Source: Omphiscola glabra (lineage: Eukaryota; Mollusca; Gastropoda; Lymnaeidae). From it: a stretch of DNA of 64,000 nucleotides. Each line of letters opens with the position of its first letter. Positions within the stretch are counted from its first letter, which is position 1. The translations under genes and the position numbers were made by a program. Positions 46,708 to 58,330 of the stretch are shown here, one piece after another. The notes beneath the pieces are model-generated. The model saw nothing but the letters and a program-made list of their open reading frames with translations, was not told the DNA's origin and searched no databases. The DNA is taken from contig OZ024797.1 of NCBI GenBank assembly GCA_964017045.1, positions 15,272,863 through 15,336,862 on the forward strand. The letters are read 5' to 3'.

Positions 46708-46775
46708 TAAAGTCACTTGACAAAACATGCATTTAGGTAACGCACTGTACAAGAATCCCAAGTAATGCTAACTTC
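46708..46775 (+). repeat. Dispersed stem-loop repeat, copy 1 (diverged)
   Basis: gtcacttgacaaaacatgca then tttaggtaacgcac, followed by agaatccca. It is the most diverged of three copies; the stem is imperfect here. Confidence 0.6.
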
Positions 46776-46779
46776 TGGA

Positions 46780-47985
46780 AATTTTAATTTGCGCCTGTCT
46801 TAAAGTTTAACGCCGAATCTAAATTTGTATTTTCAAAAAGTTCATGTATTCATGGAACTTTTGTTCATTTATTATTTTAAACTAAGTTCAATTTATTCAG
46901 TTTACTTTGATGCATTTATTCCCATTATTTCAACTCAGGGGGGCGACCCAATAGTCATCACCAGAAATGTCTCGTGCCCTGACCCTCAATTTGACCTTGA
47001 CATATTGAAGAGATGAAGAAGAAGGTCTGCACAAATAAACCACGTCATTTAGACCAGTTTAGCACGGGATGCCGGGACTCACACGAGATACTTTATGTCT
47101 GTGAGCTCGTAATGAGGACCTGGGGATCAGACGTTCTCATGCAACAATTAGTCCCCGGGGAGAGTTACGGCAGTAAAACCAGGATCTTGGCGTACTCGAA
47201 CTAACAGAACTCTTTAAAGGTTGGCTTGATAAGGGCATGGGCGAGACCTGTCGGTAGGTTGGTAATTCCGGGGGCGCTGCTGGTTGGTGGGATCATCCTA
47301 GGGAGTTGATTTCCTCACCTGAGAATGAAATATATATAACTATGTAGAAAATATTTCCAAAATTTCCCAGGTGCCACATCAAATAGATGTACTAACACAA
47401 AATGCATAACCTCCATTGGCGGTCAAATCTCGGACATGACTAATCTCAAGTTCAAGGTGACACTACCCGCGCTATTCCCCAGCACGTCTGTGCGACAGGC
47501 GCTAACATCTTCACGATCACCCGGTGCGTAAACCAAACGTGTCTGTTCTTGTGTTTACAACGGCCATTACCAGGGGTCGGAGCTGATCCACGGTGACAGG
47601 GAGCCCATACATCTCACAGGGTGCCAAGCGCTGCATGCTCGGAGCGGTTCCAGGCCAGGAGTTCCAGGTGATGCCTTGCTGCCATCTTGTTGAAATGACT
47701 TGATTTAAACAATGCCATTAGTTGGTGGGCATATTTCACGCGCTTAGTACATAAACATGAATCGGACTGCCTAGAAGATCCGGTATCAGCAAGTCTATGC
47801 TATATTGTGTAGGTAGGGGGACATCTATATGGTACGTACGCAGTTGGAAAAGGGGGTGGGTGTCGATTTGTTAGATTTGGCGTACGCGTGCGTATGACTC
47901 GACGAGGAAGGGGTAAAGGGGTGTCGACAGAAAGTACGCACATTTAATCACAAATTCTGCAATAACTTGCTACAGCATGCCAGAC
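46780..47985. other. Unique sequence, no gene recognised
   Basis: The stretch 46935-47210 is less AT-rich and open over two frames, with an acceptor-like tttcaactcag before it, but I recognise no domain and no donor. I do not call it a gene. Confidence 0.35.
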
Positions 47986-47995
47986 AATAACGGTC

Positions 47996-48075
47996 GCAAT
48001 GCGTGAACTTCCCATCTACTAAAGTTACTTGACAAAGCATGCATTCAAGTAACGCACTTCTAAGATCCCAATTAA
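47996..48075 (+). repeat. Dispersed stem-loop repeat, copy 2
   Basis: gaacttcccatctactaaag then gttacttga (48024-48032), a 12 nt loop, and tcaagtaac (48045-48053): a perfect 9 bp stem. gatccca follows. It aligns to the reverse complement of 52335-52415 over about 75 bp. Confidence 0.75.
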
Positions 48076-48079
48076 GGCT

Positions 48080-51000
48080 ACCCCCGCCCCTGGTAGGCCA
48101 CTGCACCAAAACTATGTTAATATTCTAATGACACAACCCATTTTACACCGCAGATTTAAACTCAAAAGTTCTCCAAGTTTAATGCAATATTGTAGTTGCT
48201 TTGTTATACAAACATCTGGGCTGCCATAAAATTCATAAAAAAAATATTTTTTTAAAAAAGCTATTCCCCTTTCAACTCTTCATTGGCTAGTTCTATTTAA
48301 AAAGACCCCCCCCCCCCCAAACCACACACACAATTTTTTTCTTCTTCCTTTCCCAACCACATGCCTTTCAGACAAAAGCCCCAAACAAAATAAGAAAAGC
48401 CCAGCATACAACACTCCCATACCCAACCCATTGATTTTCTTGTTGTTTATTTCTCACGTAACTTAATGAACAAGAACTGAAAGTTTTCTTCTCAAAGGTA
48501 GTCCCCAGTGAACGGACTGATTGGCCTCGGACCTATGACATGCTTCAAAGAACAGCAGATGAGGGCGCCCGTTGTAGCACAGACTGCACCAGACACTGTA
48601 ACCCACACCACGACATACCGAGGTTACGCCAACTACTGGAATTAGAGGTCCATGTTGTTGTTTCAACTTAAACCATTAGTTTGTTGTTGTAGAAAATTTT
48701 GACAGTTCCACCGACAACAAATGTTGTAGGAGTTGCCAACTGTAGAACTTTCTTCAAATTGAGCCAATATTCATGCGCCGACGAGTCTATTTATTTTTGC
48801 TGAAAAATTCTTCTAATTCCCCCCAAAGCGTTCTACCCTCCTATAGTCAATGTTTTTATTTCACCTATAAAGCGTCTGGCGAGGGTATCGAGGAAATCCG
48901 ATACGGGTAGGAAAATAATTTGTGTCCCCTTGGTGGACTGGAAAATCTCCCGTTATTGGGCAAACAGGAGCAGAGCACTCCCGTTAATAAAAACATCGAG
49001 CTCACCGTCCACACGAGCCGACGATGGTTTTAAACTAAATAGAGCGCTTTTAACTTTTAGCCTAGGATTGCGACATTGTTTTTTTAACAATCGCGTGAAC
49101 ATTTACCTTAAATCTCAGCTGTCTTCTCTAGACATGAAACTACACTATTTTCCACAATGTTCATTTTGGTTTGTTTTGGTGTGTCCCCCCCCCCCCCCCC
49201 CACCAATTACTTTCCAAATAACACATTTAAACATCATTGAAACATGCGCAGTTACTATTTATTAACCCAATTAATCAATGTAATAAGTATCGATTTATTA
49301 TTGTAAGATTTATCCGATAATTAAGGTAATTAAAAATAATTACGAGAACATGTAAAATAATTCATGTACTTTTTAAAAAAAATATTTGAAAAGTTTCCCT
49401 TTAGTAGACAAAATTTACGTAGCCATGGGCTTTGGCTTAAGAGGGAGTCGCAAAAGGTGTGTGAACAGTCACGAGAAGGAGTCCCAAATTATATGAAATT
49501 TAGTTTACTGAAAAATCTATTTTCGATGTGTTTTCTTCTTTTGCCCTGTTAACTTTGCTACAGTAAAATGGGATCGCGACTTGAAAAACGGTCGGAATTG
49601 TGTGTAAAATAAACCAAGTAGATAATTTGATGGTTAATGGTTCTCTTAAATATGGGAAACTTCCGCTAAAAATCTCGTCAGATTTTAATATATTAAAAGT
49701 ATTTTCCTTACGTCACTTCCGAATATCTGTTTAAATTTGTCACACAAAAATCCCGATGACGTCAGCATAAGAAAGAATAACACATTTTAGTTGTGTAAAG
49801 AAATTTCATTAGTTTTCAGATCCCTTTGTTTCAAGATTTCAAATTTGAATTAATAATAACAACTTGGATATTCCATAAGCTATGATAAGGTCTTGATCTC
49901 GACGAAATTCGACTTCAGGAAGAAGACGTCATATTATATTATCTTCTGATCTGTGCTTAACACAAACTCTCTTTTATTTAAGGTTTAGCCGTTTGAAAAG
50001 AATGTCAACTACTGATCAGAGGTCGATTATAAAAAAAGTACTTCAAACAAAATAACCATGATCTTACAAGAATTGTAAATGCTACTTTGGGAATACGTGC
50101 TCTCAAGATATTGACTTACCGCATGTCTTGTGTATTAGTAACGGTTGCAATGGTCAAATATATTATTTACTATTACATAGTGAAACCGAAATGAAGGAGG
50201 AGACCTAATATGTTGAAAAAAACCACGAGAGAAGTGAAGCCAATGTGATCTGAAAACTCGAGCGTGTAGACAGGAAAAAGGAGACCATTAAGAGATCTAA
50301 ACGTTAATGGATCAGTTATGTATGTCGGGCATTTCACTTAACATCTCTTTTAAAGTTGGATTGAAATCTTTATAAACTCAATTTTATTTTAGGTATCAGG
50401 TAAAACTCATTTTTTTAAAACTAGATAAGATAAGACATTATTCTTTTCTTGATCTAAACAAATGTTTTTGTGGGTTTTTTTGATTTGTTTGGGGGGGGGG
50501 GGGGGTGGGAAGTGGGGGTGTAAATGACACTGTTTATATTCATTTTCTGAACAAAGATAAATAATGTTATGAAGATAACAATTTTTAAACTATTATTATT
50601 TAAACATGAGACATTTATGAATATATTGTCCCAATCCAAAGAGTTCAAGTATTATATCCGAGTATCATCAGCAAGTGTTGAAGATGTCCATTTAAACAGT
50701 TGTCTATTTTTTTCAGATGTCCAAAGAACATGAAATGAATATTTTTAACAATTATCTCCCCGGGGAGCTCGATTGACTCGCCGCCTGCAATCAATGAATT
50801 AACCCTTGAGAAAGCTTACACGCCTCGTTAGGAAAACACCGTCAAAGTCGTGATTGCACAGCGTCTCTCGGTGTTTAGACATGACGAGGTGAGGGGATAT
50901 GGCCTTCTACTCGAGCCGTGATCGACTTGACTCTTGTCTACGCTTTGTTTATTGACATAACCTGAAAACTCATAACTCACTATTTTAGCCTGTCAGGCCC

Positions 51001-52330
51001 GCGGCCTTCACAGCTCTCGTTACGTTCTGAATGACGATCGCGTGCATCTTCGCTTAACTTACGGAAACAGACCCAACATCAAAAGCGGCGGGAATTTCAG
51101 AAAGAGCTTTAAATGAAATGAAAGGGGAGCGAAAGAAAGAGAGAAAAGGGGAGAAACGCCCGGAAAATCTAATTGACATTTGTTTCACATTTCGTCTGAT
51201 TAGCCCTCCGTTCCGGCTCGTTCATCACTTGTAAACATTTTGATGAAACGAAAACACAAGCCCGGGGGAACGGGGCTGTCCACGCACGTCATAACTCTGG
51301 CACGACACACCGCTCATGCAGTTCGCTTCTATCGGGTGAGAGGTACTGTTTGGTTCTACTCGTCAATGTCTTTGAAATCCGAGAAGTTGCCGAGACAAAA
51401 CGTTGACAGCTACGAAAACGATTGTTACCACCCTCCCCCTCCCCGGCCCTTTTTTTCCCCCGTATGTGTGGCCGAAGAAAACCCGCTTTAGTCGTAATTA
51501 AGGGCGTGAACATAATCTTTAACCCCCCCCCCCACACCCACACATCACAGGGATTAATACGTGGATGCAACTGAGACTTGCGATTAAGATGTGACACCCA
51601 TACTGTTGGTGGGAATCCAAGATAGTGACGTGATAAAGAAGCGAAAGAGATGGTGTGCAACATGGGGGATCAATGTTCTTATCAGAAATCTGTGATGTGT
51701 GATACACATATATTTTTGTTTAGTTGACACCGCTACTCAAAACTCTTTGCTCTTCACTAAAATATTTTATTAGCGCGTCATGTTCATTTGATGAGAAACA
51801 AGCTGTGAGGATTAGAGGCAGTTGTGTGACTTGACAATAAATTAATAGATCAAACTAGAGTTAGTGGTCAATTAAAACTTGTTTGAAACATTTAAGGTCT
51901 TTAAAGGTAGAAACACTTTACGATAGCCTCCAAAATCTCTTATATATGTTACGCTTCTGGTGTGAATAGTGGACTGCTTCCATTTCCGGCTGCTTCCTCT
52001 GCTTCCTATTCAGCGTATTTGGTATTGAGAGTATATTACACATAATTCTATTTTATGTTTGAAAGAAAGTATGGTTCAATAATGAGATCAATAGCGCGCA
52101 AAATATAATATATTCCGATAACTATGCTAAATGATATTTTATATTTTTAATAACGCAACTGCGTTTCGTGCGTGATATTTTCATTTCGGAAAATGAAATC
52201 GTTTCAATTGAAATAAGGTGTAAAAAATATGAGGTTTAATGAATGTGGGACATCAGAATATTTCATATAGTTTATGGGCGTGAAATAAAAAGTGTGCAGT
52301 GACGTCTTATGATCGCGGAAGGGGTGTAGC
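48080..52330. other. Mostly unique sequence, no gene recognised
   Basis: No domain, tRNA or transposon end recognised. Homopolymers: C runs at 48306-48318, 49188-49201 and 51523-51533, and a G run at 50491-50505. The part 50760-51500 is less AT-rich and free of repeats, and could be regulatory or exonic, but I see no supporting signal. Confidence 0.4.
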
Positions 52331-52334
52331 AAAA

Positions 52335-52415
52335 ATTGGGATTCTCAAACGTGCGTTACTTGAGTTCATATTTTGTCAAGTAACTTTAGTAGATGGGAAG
52401 TTCGCGCATTGCTTT
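52335..52415 (-). repeat. Dispersed stem-loop repeat, copy 3 (inverted)
   Basis: gttacttga (52355-52363) and tcaagtaac (52376-52384) form the same perfect 9 bp stem. The flanking actttagtagatgggaagtt is the reverse complement of the copy 2 flank. Confidence 0.75.
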
Positions 52416-52648
52416 TGCCAATGTTTGACGGCTATATCTAGTATTTAAATAATTTATGTATGGTAGAGCTGAAATGTGTTACTAATTTTAGACATTGACA
52501 TCACTGGGCGTCGAAAGGCAGTAAATTAAATATAGTCGCAACATTAACTCCATGCAAATGAAACAGTTACCACCTCCAGATACTTTTGTTATCAATAAAA
52601 ACTCCTCGGAGTTACAGAACCGGAGAAACATCAAATGTTGCCTTAAAG

Positions 52649-52985
52649 CAGGGGTCGGGAACCTTTTTGTCTGAGAGAGCCATGGACACCACATATTTTG
52701 AAAAGTAATTCTGTGAGAGCCATACATTATGTTTAAAACTAAAAATTCAAGTAAATGTGTGCATTTTTTGTAATTTCAATTTAGGTCAGCGGAGTTTACC
52801 ACTTCTGATGCTGAGCTGCAGTAGACTTTAGCTCATTTGTAGAATGAAATATTGATATGCAATTAATAAGTAGACCAAAGGAGTCTAAAGAAACTTTTTT
52901 TTTATATCGAACATTTGTCTGCGAGCCAGATGCAGCCATCAATAGAGCCACATCTGGCTCGCGAGCCATAGGTTCCCAACCTCTG
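52649..52985 (+). mobile_element. Non-autonomous hAT element, Charlie/OC-like
   Basis: Terminal inverted repeats are caggggtcgggaaccttttt on the left and ggttcccaacctctg on the right. The 8 bp target duplication is ccttaaag (52641-52648) and ccctaaag (52986-52993), 7 of 8 matching. The interior has gagagccat motifs near both ends and gccacatctggctcgcgagc before the right end. From memory this is the style of the Charlie/OposCharlie (OC1) hAT families seen in vertebrates; the exact family is unverified. It has no coding capacity; the short minus-strand frames overlapping it are artefacts. Confidence 0.85.
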
Positions 52986-52999
52986 CCCTAAAGCATCCA

Positions 53000-54115
53000 G
53001 CAGTCTGACCAAATCACGCAACATGTAGGATAAGTTGTGTATCCTTCTACTGACGGTGCCACAGTGATCTAAAAATGTCCATAAACTTCTAAGCATCCTT
53101 CACTTGTCCAATAATAATCCTCAGACTTGAGACCCTTATTCGTCCCACATGGGTAGCTATTCAATAATTACTATATCCCGCGCCCTGGCCATACGGCCCC
53201 CTCCTCCACAATGCCAAGGGTACTAGATCAATAAGAAAAAAAAATCCTATACGGCTTATCTCGTTGCCCCTGTGTATGTGTGTCTGTGAGTCACGTGTTG
53301 GCATGTATCACCATGAGGTAAGCGGCTTACGTTAGACCACGTGCTCTGGAAGGACAATGTACAACATGGCTTCTATCTATGACTCACAAACATTTTGTTT
53401 CCACTTTGTTTTTTACCACAGAATTTGTCATTTTCATGGTAAAAGCATCTATGTGTTTATACAAAGCGCTCGATGTTCCAGAAAAACAAAAGTTTTGTAT
53501 TGTATAAAACAAAACAATAAATATTAGAATGTCTTTTTATAATACAGACTTATTTATGATTATTTGTTTGTTTTTTTGTGTGCTCAAGATTATTTTTGAT
53601 GACGTCATTTTTCTCTATAAATATTTTTCAGACTTAATTCTAGTTGCTTACACGAATTCTGTTCTCTCACTCTTTCTATAACTCTACCCCCTCAATTTCT
53701 TTACTCTATTCCCCTCTCTTATTCTCTCTCTTTCTCTCTTATTCTCTCTCTCTCCCTCCTCTCTCTGTTTTTATCTGATCCTCCTTGTTTTAATATTGTG
53801 CCATTATGTTGAGTTTACAAATAGAACATTTTCTTCCCTTTTTGTTTTAAATTATTTTGTGGGAATGTTTGTTTTTAACGTGTGGGTTCTTAAAATGTTT
53901 TTTGCTAATTATCATTGTTCAAATAATAATTATTATGATAATAAAACACACTGCCACACGTTGAAAAGTCATAAACATGTTACAGCAATGATGATTAATT
54001 AAATTCATGAATTTTTCTTCAAAGTTCATATTTTCAAAAACCATTCCAATCTACTCCCGTCAAGTCACACGCGCATTAAAAAGAAAATTAATAACAGTTG
54101 TTGTTTTTTTTTTAA
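53000..54115. other. Unique AT-rich sequence with a pyrimidine tract
   Basis: A ct-rich tract (tctctctctttctctcttat and similar) lies at 53656-53768. No gene recognised. Confidence 0.4.
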
Positions 54116-54120
54116 TATTC

Positions 54121-54290
54121 TCGAACTCTCTCACTCTCACTCCATCCCCACTCTCTCACCTCCTCTCTCTCACCCCACTCTCTCACTCTCGCTCCATCCC
54201 CACTCTCTCACCCCACTCTCTCACTCTCGCTCCACCCCCACTCTCTCACCCCCACTCTCTCACTCCCACTCTCTCACTCCCAAATTTGCA
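54121..54290. repeat. Pyrimidine-rich tandem repeat (actctctcacccc)
   Basis: Degenerate copies of cactctctcac with catcccc/caccccc, in part organised as a 44-47 bp higher unit (ctcgctccatccccactctc). Confidence 0.8.
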
Positions 54291-55062
54291 CACTCTTTTC
54301 AATTCCCTAAATATACTTTTAAAAAAATAATTAAACTCCACCAAGGATACCCTTATCCATTTTAAAAGTTCATTCACACGGTATAATCCTGGTCCATATG
54401 GCCTTCCATTTCCCGAAACAATAACAACCCGGCCGTGTTCATTTCTCTCGAATTCAGCTGAGGACACGCGTAAAAACATTCTTCATAGGGACGTTTATTA
54501 ACGTTTCAAACTTCATCAGTGCACGACTAAAGCAAAAACGTTCCACAGCCTCTGAAAATCTTTTCAGCGCTCCCCGTACAGCATAAACATGCACACAAAT
54601 CGGCCCTCGCCGGCGTCTCGTTGAAATAAACCATTAGTAAATATAGACCTAACCGCTTTCAACGCTGGAAATAGCCGGAGATCCGCCCAAATCATCCGGT
54701 GAGGGGAACTAGCTCCATCGCGGCGTGATGACAGTAGCTGTAATGAGTGCTATAATGCTCTCCAAACTTAGACGAGTTCTCATGGTGTCTCGGGCAGTTT
54801 GTTAGAGGACGTGAGTTAGATTAAGGTCATTCCCTGATGAGAAATGTACAATATGTTTTAAAGAATTTATAATTCGTTCTATTTAAAATCATCTCTCTTT
54901 TTTTTGTTGTTGTCATTTAAAACTGTGACATTGTTTGTTTGAAGATCTCATATCCATGAAACATGGGACGATAACAGATGGTATAACAAGAGACTCTGGC
55001 CTAACGTTTGGATTTTCCGGCTGAAAGGTTGATCGTGTTTATTTAAAAATATATTAGCACAG
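54291..55062. other. Unique sequence, possible regulatory DNA
   Basis: The part about 54480-54800 is close to balanced in base composition and free of repeats and long frames. This is the type of sequence in which conserved non-coding elements are found, but conservation cannot be judged from one sequence. Confidence 0.3.
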
Positions 55063-55122
55063 CCAACCACAGGGTGAGCGGGAAAAGAAGTCACGAGAAC
55101 ACTGTATTAAACCTAAATGTAT

Positions 55123-55335
55123 TCTCTTTTTTTCGCCCCCAAACAATGGAATTATCTCCCATTACACATCCGCAAGGTACCGACCATCCAGGTCTTCAAA
55201 ACTGCACTTAAGACACATTTATTCAAGTCGTACTATCCCGACTGATTCCCACCCCCTCTGACTGATAAACGATGCTGCTAGGCAAGGGTACCGCACTATA
55301 TAAGACCACTGTAATAAAAATAATAATAATAATAT
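55123..55335 (+). pseudogene. CR1/L2-like LINE 3' end, 5' truncated
   Basis: From 55132 the frame reads FAPKQWNYLPLHIRKVPTIQ, then VFKTALKTHLFKSYYPD, with a stop at 55243-55245. This is the conserved tail of CR1/L2-type reverse transcriptases (W-N-x-L-P-x-x-I-R ... F-K-x-x-L-K-T-x-L-F). The untranslated end runs to an aataataataat tail near 55320-55335, as is usual for this group. All of the endonuclease and catalytic reverse transcriptase domains are missing. Confidence 0.85.
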
Positions 55336-55667
55336 GTAAGTTGATATAAATGTTTATTATAGACTAAATATCAGTCAATGGAAGTAAGGACAATCCGTGG
55401 TTCGATTCTCGTTTGGAATTATATATGTGTGTGTTATTTGTGTTATGTATACATGTTATAATCACATATTTAATTATATGATTTATTTTATAATTAGTTA
55501 CATTGTTATGAAGCCAATAAAGACGAATATTACACATTGAATAACAATAAATGGGAGTAAGAGATTGCACAAAGATTAAGTTATTGGCCAAATGAATTGT
55601 GACAGGATTCTCACTCGGGGTGACAGATGTTTTATTATGTTTGTTGGTGTGTGTATGAATGTCATTT

Positions 55668-55857
55668 TAAAGAATCTGCCTCTGATCCCCCCCGACACAT
55701 CCCACATAGTAAAGATATCAAAGGAAAACAAGGAGCATTGCATTGTGGTATTAATATAGTGATAACTCTATCCAGGCAAAGCATCAATGGCCTCGATGTT
55801 GGTGTGGTGTTGGACAAAAAGACATACAAATTCATTTACTCCCCAAACTTGTCATAA
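55668..55857 (+). CDS. Exon-like open frame of unknown function (weak)
   Basis: After cattttaaag, a possible splice acceptor, the frame reads ESASDPPRHIPHSKDIKGKQ, then GALHCGINIVITLSRQSING and ...YKFIYSPNLS, with a stop at 55857. An AATAAA lies about 215 bp downstream (56072-56077). It has a mixed, protein-like composition unlike the repeats around it, but I recognise no family. It lies inside the second foldback element, so it might be a captured host fragment. Confidence 0.22.
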
Positions 55858-56179
55858 TTTAATATCTGCTCTTCAGACAGTTCTGGTAAAAAGAATTCAA
55901 AATTATTATTGTTTAATGTATTACTTTCAGACTTGTCTATTAATTTATTTATGTGATACTTATCAATGCAAATATATCTGTGTAAATGCGTCTGAAGTGA
56001 ATAATTTGCTATTTTCTTTCTATCACTTTTCTTCCTGTGACTTTTGGTTCAATTTACTGATGTTTAGTCTATAATAAACACGGAGTTACACATAAAATTA
56101 AGGTTATTATATAGTTTTTCAATGACTTTTTAGGTGACTTTTTTACTGTGACTATTTTTCCTACAACAACCACATACCC

Positions 56180-57040
56180 ATTTGATCCACACCTACCACC
56201 AAGCAAACGTTGTCTCCTGATTAGACAACTGAGTTACCGACGCAGGTCCATGCCACCAAGACGCAGTGACGCCGGAGTGAGAGTCGACCAGGCGCCTAGT
56301 TAAAGGTTACATCCCTCTTATAGCGTCCCTTAATAGCTCCGGGGGATTTAGGCTGGAGACCATTACATTCCGCTTTACCAAAATACTGGATGGTGAGACA
56401 ACGGGCAGTGGTGGTGAGGTGCTTGCAAATGGGGGTGGGATGGGGGAGGTGTTGGGGGCAACTGATACTCATCTACGGGCGGAATACTCGTGCGTAATGA
56501 GTCATGCGTGAGAGATGCCGATGCTCGTCCTACATAACTATTATCTCGGCGTAACTAGCACCACGCCCCCTTTTACTCCCGCCATAGATGAAATTTCAAA
56601 ACGTTTATTTAATTTTCAGCACTTGAACCCTCTCCCGTAACTCAAGCAAACCAACTCAAGCAAACCAACTCAAGGAAAACAACTCAAGGAAACCAATTCA
56701 AGCAAACCAAGTTTTTTTCACACGGGATTATTAAAAAAATAAATTTATAACGGATTCTGATTATTTTTTCTTTAAAAAAAAGGTTAAGGCAGGGATCCTA
56801 TTTAAAGATACGCTAACGAATCTTGCTTAAAAGTATGATAAGGGATCCTACTTAAAAAATCTAACGAATCTTGCTTAAAAGTATGTTAAGGGATCTTACT
56901 TAAATATGTTTGTTGCGGCAGGGTCGGCAAACCGGCATAAATTATCTGAAGCGGGATACATTTGAAAATCGTTGGTGGTAAAGATGGCTCAGTTAATAAA
57001 ATAAAGCAAGCTCCCTAGTTACGACATTTATTTCCCTGTC
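56180..57040. other. Unique sequence with two small repeats
   Basis: aactcaagcaaacc repeats about five times at 56640-56710. A unit of about 55 bp (aagggatcctacttaaa, taacgaatcttgcttaaaag) repeats two to three times at 56795-56905. No gene recognised. Confidence 0.6.
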
Positions 57041-57044
57041 AACA

Positions 57045-57295
57045 CTGCATCTGACCGCTGTAAAATCTGCATCTGACCGCTGTAAAATCTGCATCTGACC
57101 GCTGTAAAATCTGCATCTGACCGCTGTAAAATCTGCATCTGACCGCTGTAAAATCTGCATCTGACCGCTGTAAAATCTGCATCTGACCGCTGTAAAATCT
57201 GCATCTGACCGCTGTAAAATCTGCATCTGACCGCTGTAAAATCTGCATCTGACCGCTGTAAAATCTGCATCTGACCGCTGTAAAATCTGCATCTA
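57045..57295. repeat. Tandem repeat, 22 bp unit, 11 copies
   Basis: Unit gctgtaaaatctgcatctga then cc, essentially perfect. Three minus-strand frames of 80-99 codons (Asp/Phe/Thr/Ala/Val/Arg repeats) result from 22 bp cycling through frames. Confidence 0.96.
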
Positions 57296-57299
57296 GCAT

Positions 57300-58210
57300 A
57301 GCCGCACGTCGTGTATTGTCATTTAAGTCTGATCGCTTATTGCTTTATCTTATCTTCAAAGATGTCAAAGCTTGAAAGGCTTTCAAAATTGTTCTCAATG
57401 AGACCACCAAACAGTTACTTTCTTTTGCTACCAGCTAAGTCTGCGAACAAGGATTTTCTCTTCAAATGAACTTAAAAACAAAGCAGAGAAATAGATTCAA
57501 CCCATAGATAGTATCGAAATCGCTCTGACATTAAAGAAAAGCACAATGTCGATATTATTGTATAAAAAAATAAATAATAAATCCTCCAATACCTCGTGGT
57601 AAAAATATGTAAAAGAAATCCTTCTTTTCCATAAATATAAATAGGATTTTATTTATTTATTGTACCACATTTCTTTATATCGCATCCGTATAGATTCAAT
57701 AAACCTTTTTGTATTGAAATAGTCGATGATATTTTCTCTTTCAAATGTGGGGTTCAATAACCGCACGGCGTGTTTCGGGCCAAAGTTCCCTTGTATTAAG
57801 GGATCCAACTTAACAAATTATACTAAGAATTCCACTTATTATTTTATTATACAAAAAGTCTATATTATCAGGATTCCAAAACTCAGTATAAATGGCGAGT
57901 ATTTTCCTGATTTCAAAGACTTCAAATGTTTACATTGGTGTTCGTTTATATAAATCTATTATACAGACTTTGGGGAGCACATGGGAGAAATGTTATGATT
58001 TTATGAATTCACAAATACTAAACTCTAGGCAAATAAACAAAAAGTAGTTAAAGATGTTTCTTCAAAGTAATGAATAGAACATTTTGATGGGAAAGATTAT
58101 CGCATCTTTTATGAAAGATGTACTAGCGATTTCAATTCTTATTTCGGCCCAACAACTTCAAATATAATCACAATCTTGATTTTTTAAAATAAAAAAGCGA
58201 GAACTATATA
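57300..58210. other. Unique AT-rich sequence, one doubtful open frame
   Basis: A 75-codon frame (57726-57953) has N-linked glycosylation-type sites and a vague Ig-like ending (...YIIRIPKLSINGEYF), but no Cys pair spacing, signal peptide or splice evidence. Not called as a gene. Confidence 0.35.
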
Positions 58211-58216
58211 AAAGAG

Positions 58217-58330
58217 AACCTTGAAAATCAGACCACAACCTTGAAAATCAGACCACAACCTTGAAAATCAGACCACAACCTTGAAAATCAGACCACAACC
58301 TTGAAAATCAGACAACAACCTTGAAAGTGA
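58217..58330. repeat. Tandem repeat, 20 bp unit, about 5.5 copies
   Basis: Unit accttgaaaatcagaccaca, nearly perfect; the last copy diverges. Confidence 0.93.

Larger units (their letters stand above)
55073..56166. mobile_element. Foldback element, copy 2 (ggtgagc...cctacaa family)
   Basis: It starts ggtgagcgggaaaagaagtc and ends gtgactatttttcctacaa, matching both ends of the element at 7352-8440. Flanking 9-mers caaccacag (55064-55072) and caaccacat (56167-56175) match at 8 of 9 positions, consistent with a target duplication. The right arm is a diverged array of gtgactttttt words (about 56030-56166); the left arm is reduced to one unit. The interior differs completely from copy 1: it holds a CR1/L2-like LINE 3' end and an exon-like open frame. 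Length (1094 bp) is close to copy 1 (1089 bp), probably by chance. Mutator-like class is inferred from the duplication length. Confidence 0.7.

Noticed and set aside
46935..47210. Two consecutive open frames after an acceptor-like site
   Set aside because: No recognisable domain, a stop between the frames, and no clear donor site.
55385..55425. tRNA B-box-like ggttcgattct
   Set aside because: No A-box, acceptor stem or cloverleaf could be drawn around it.
57726..57953. Ig-like or secreted-protein exon
   Set aside because: No conserved Cys pair or signal peptide; the similarity is too vague.
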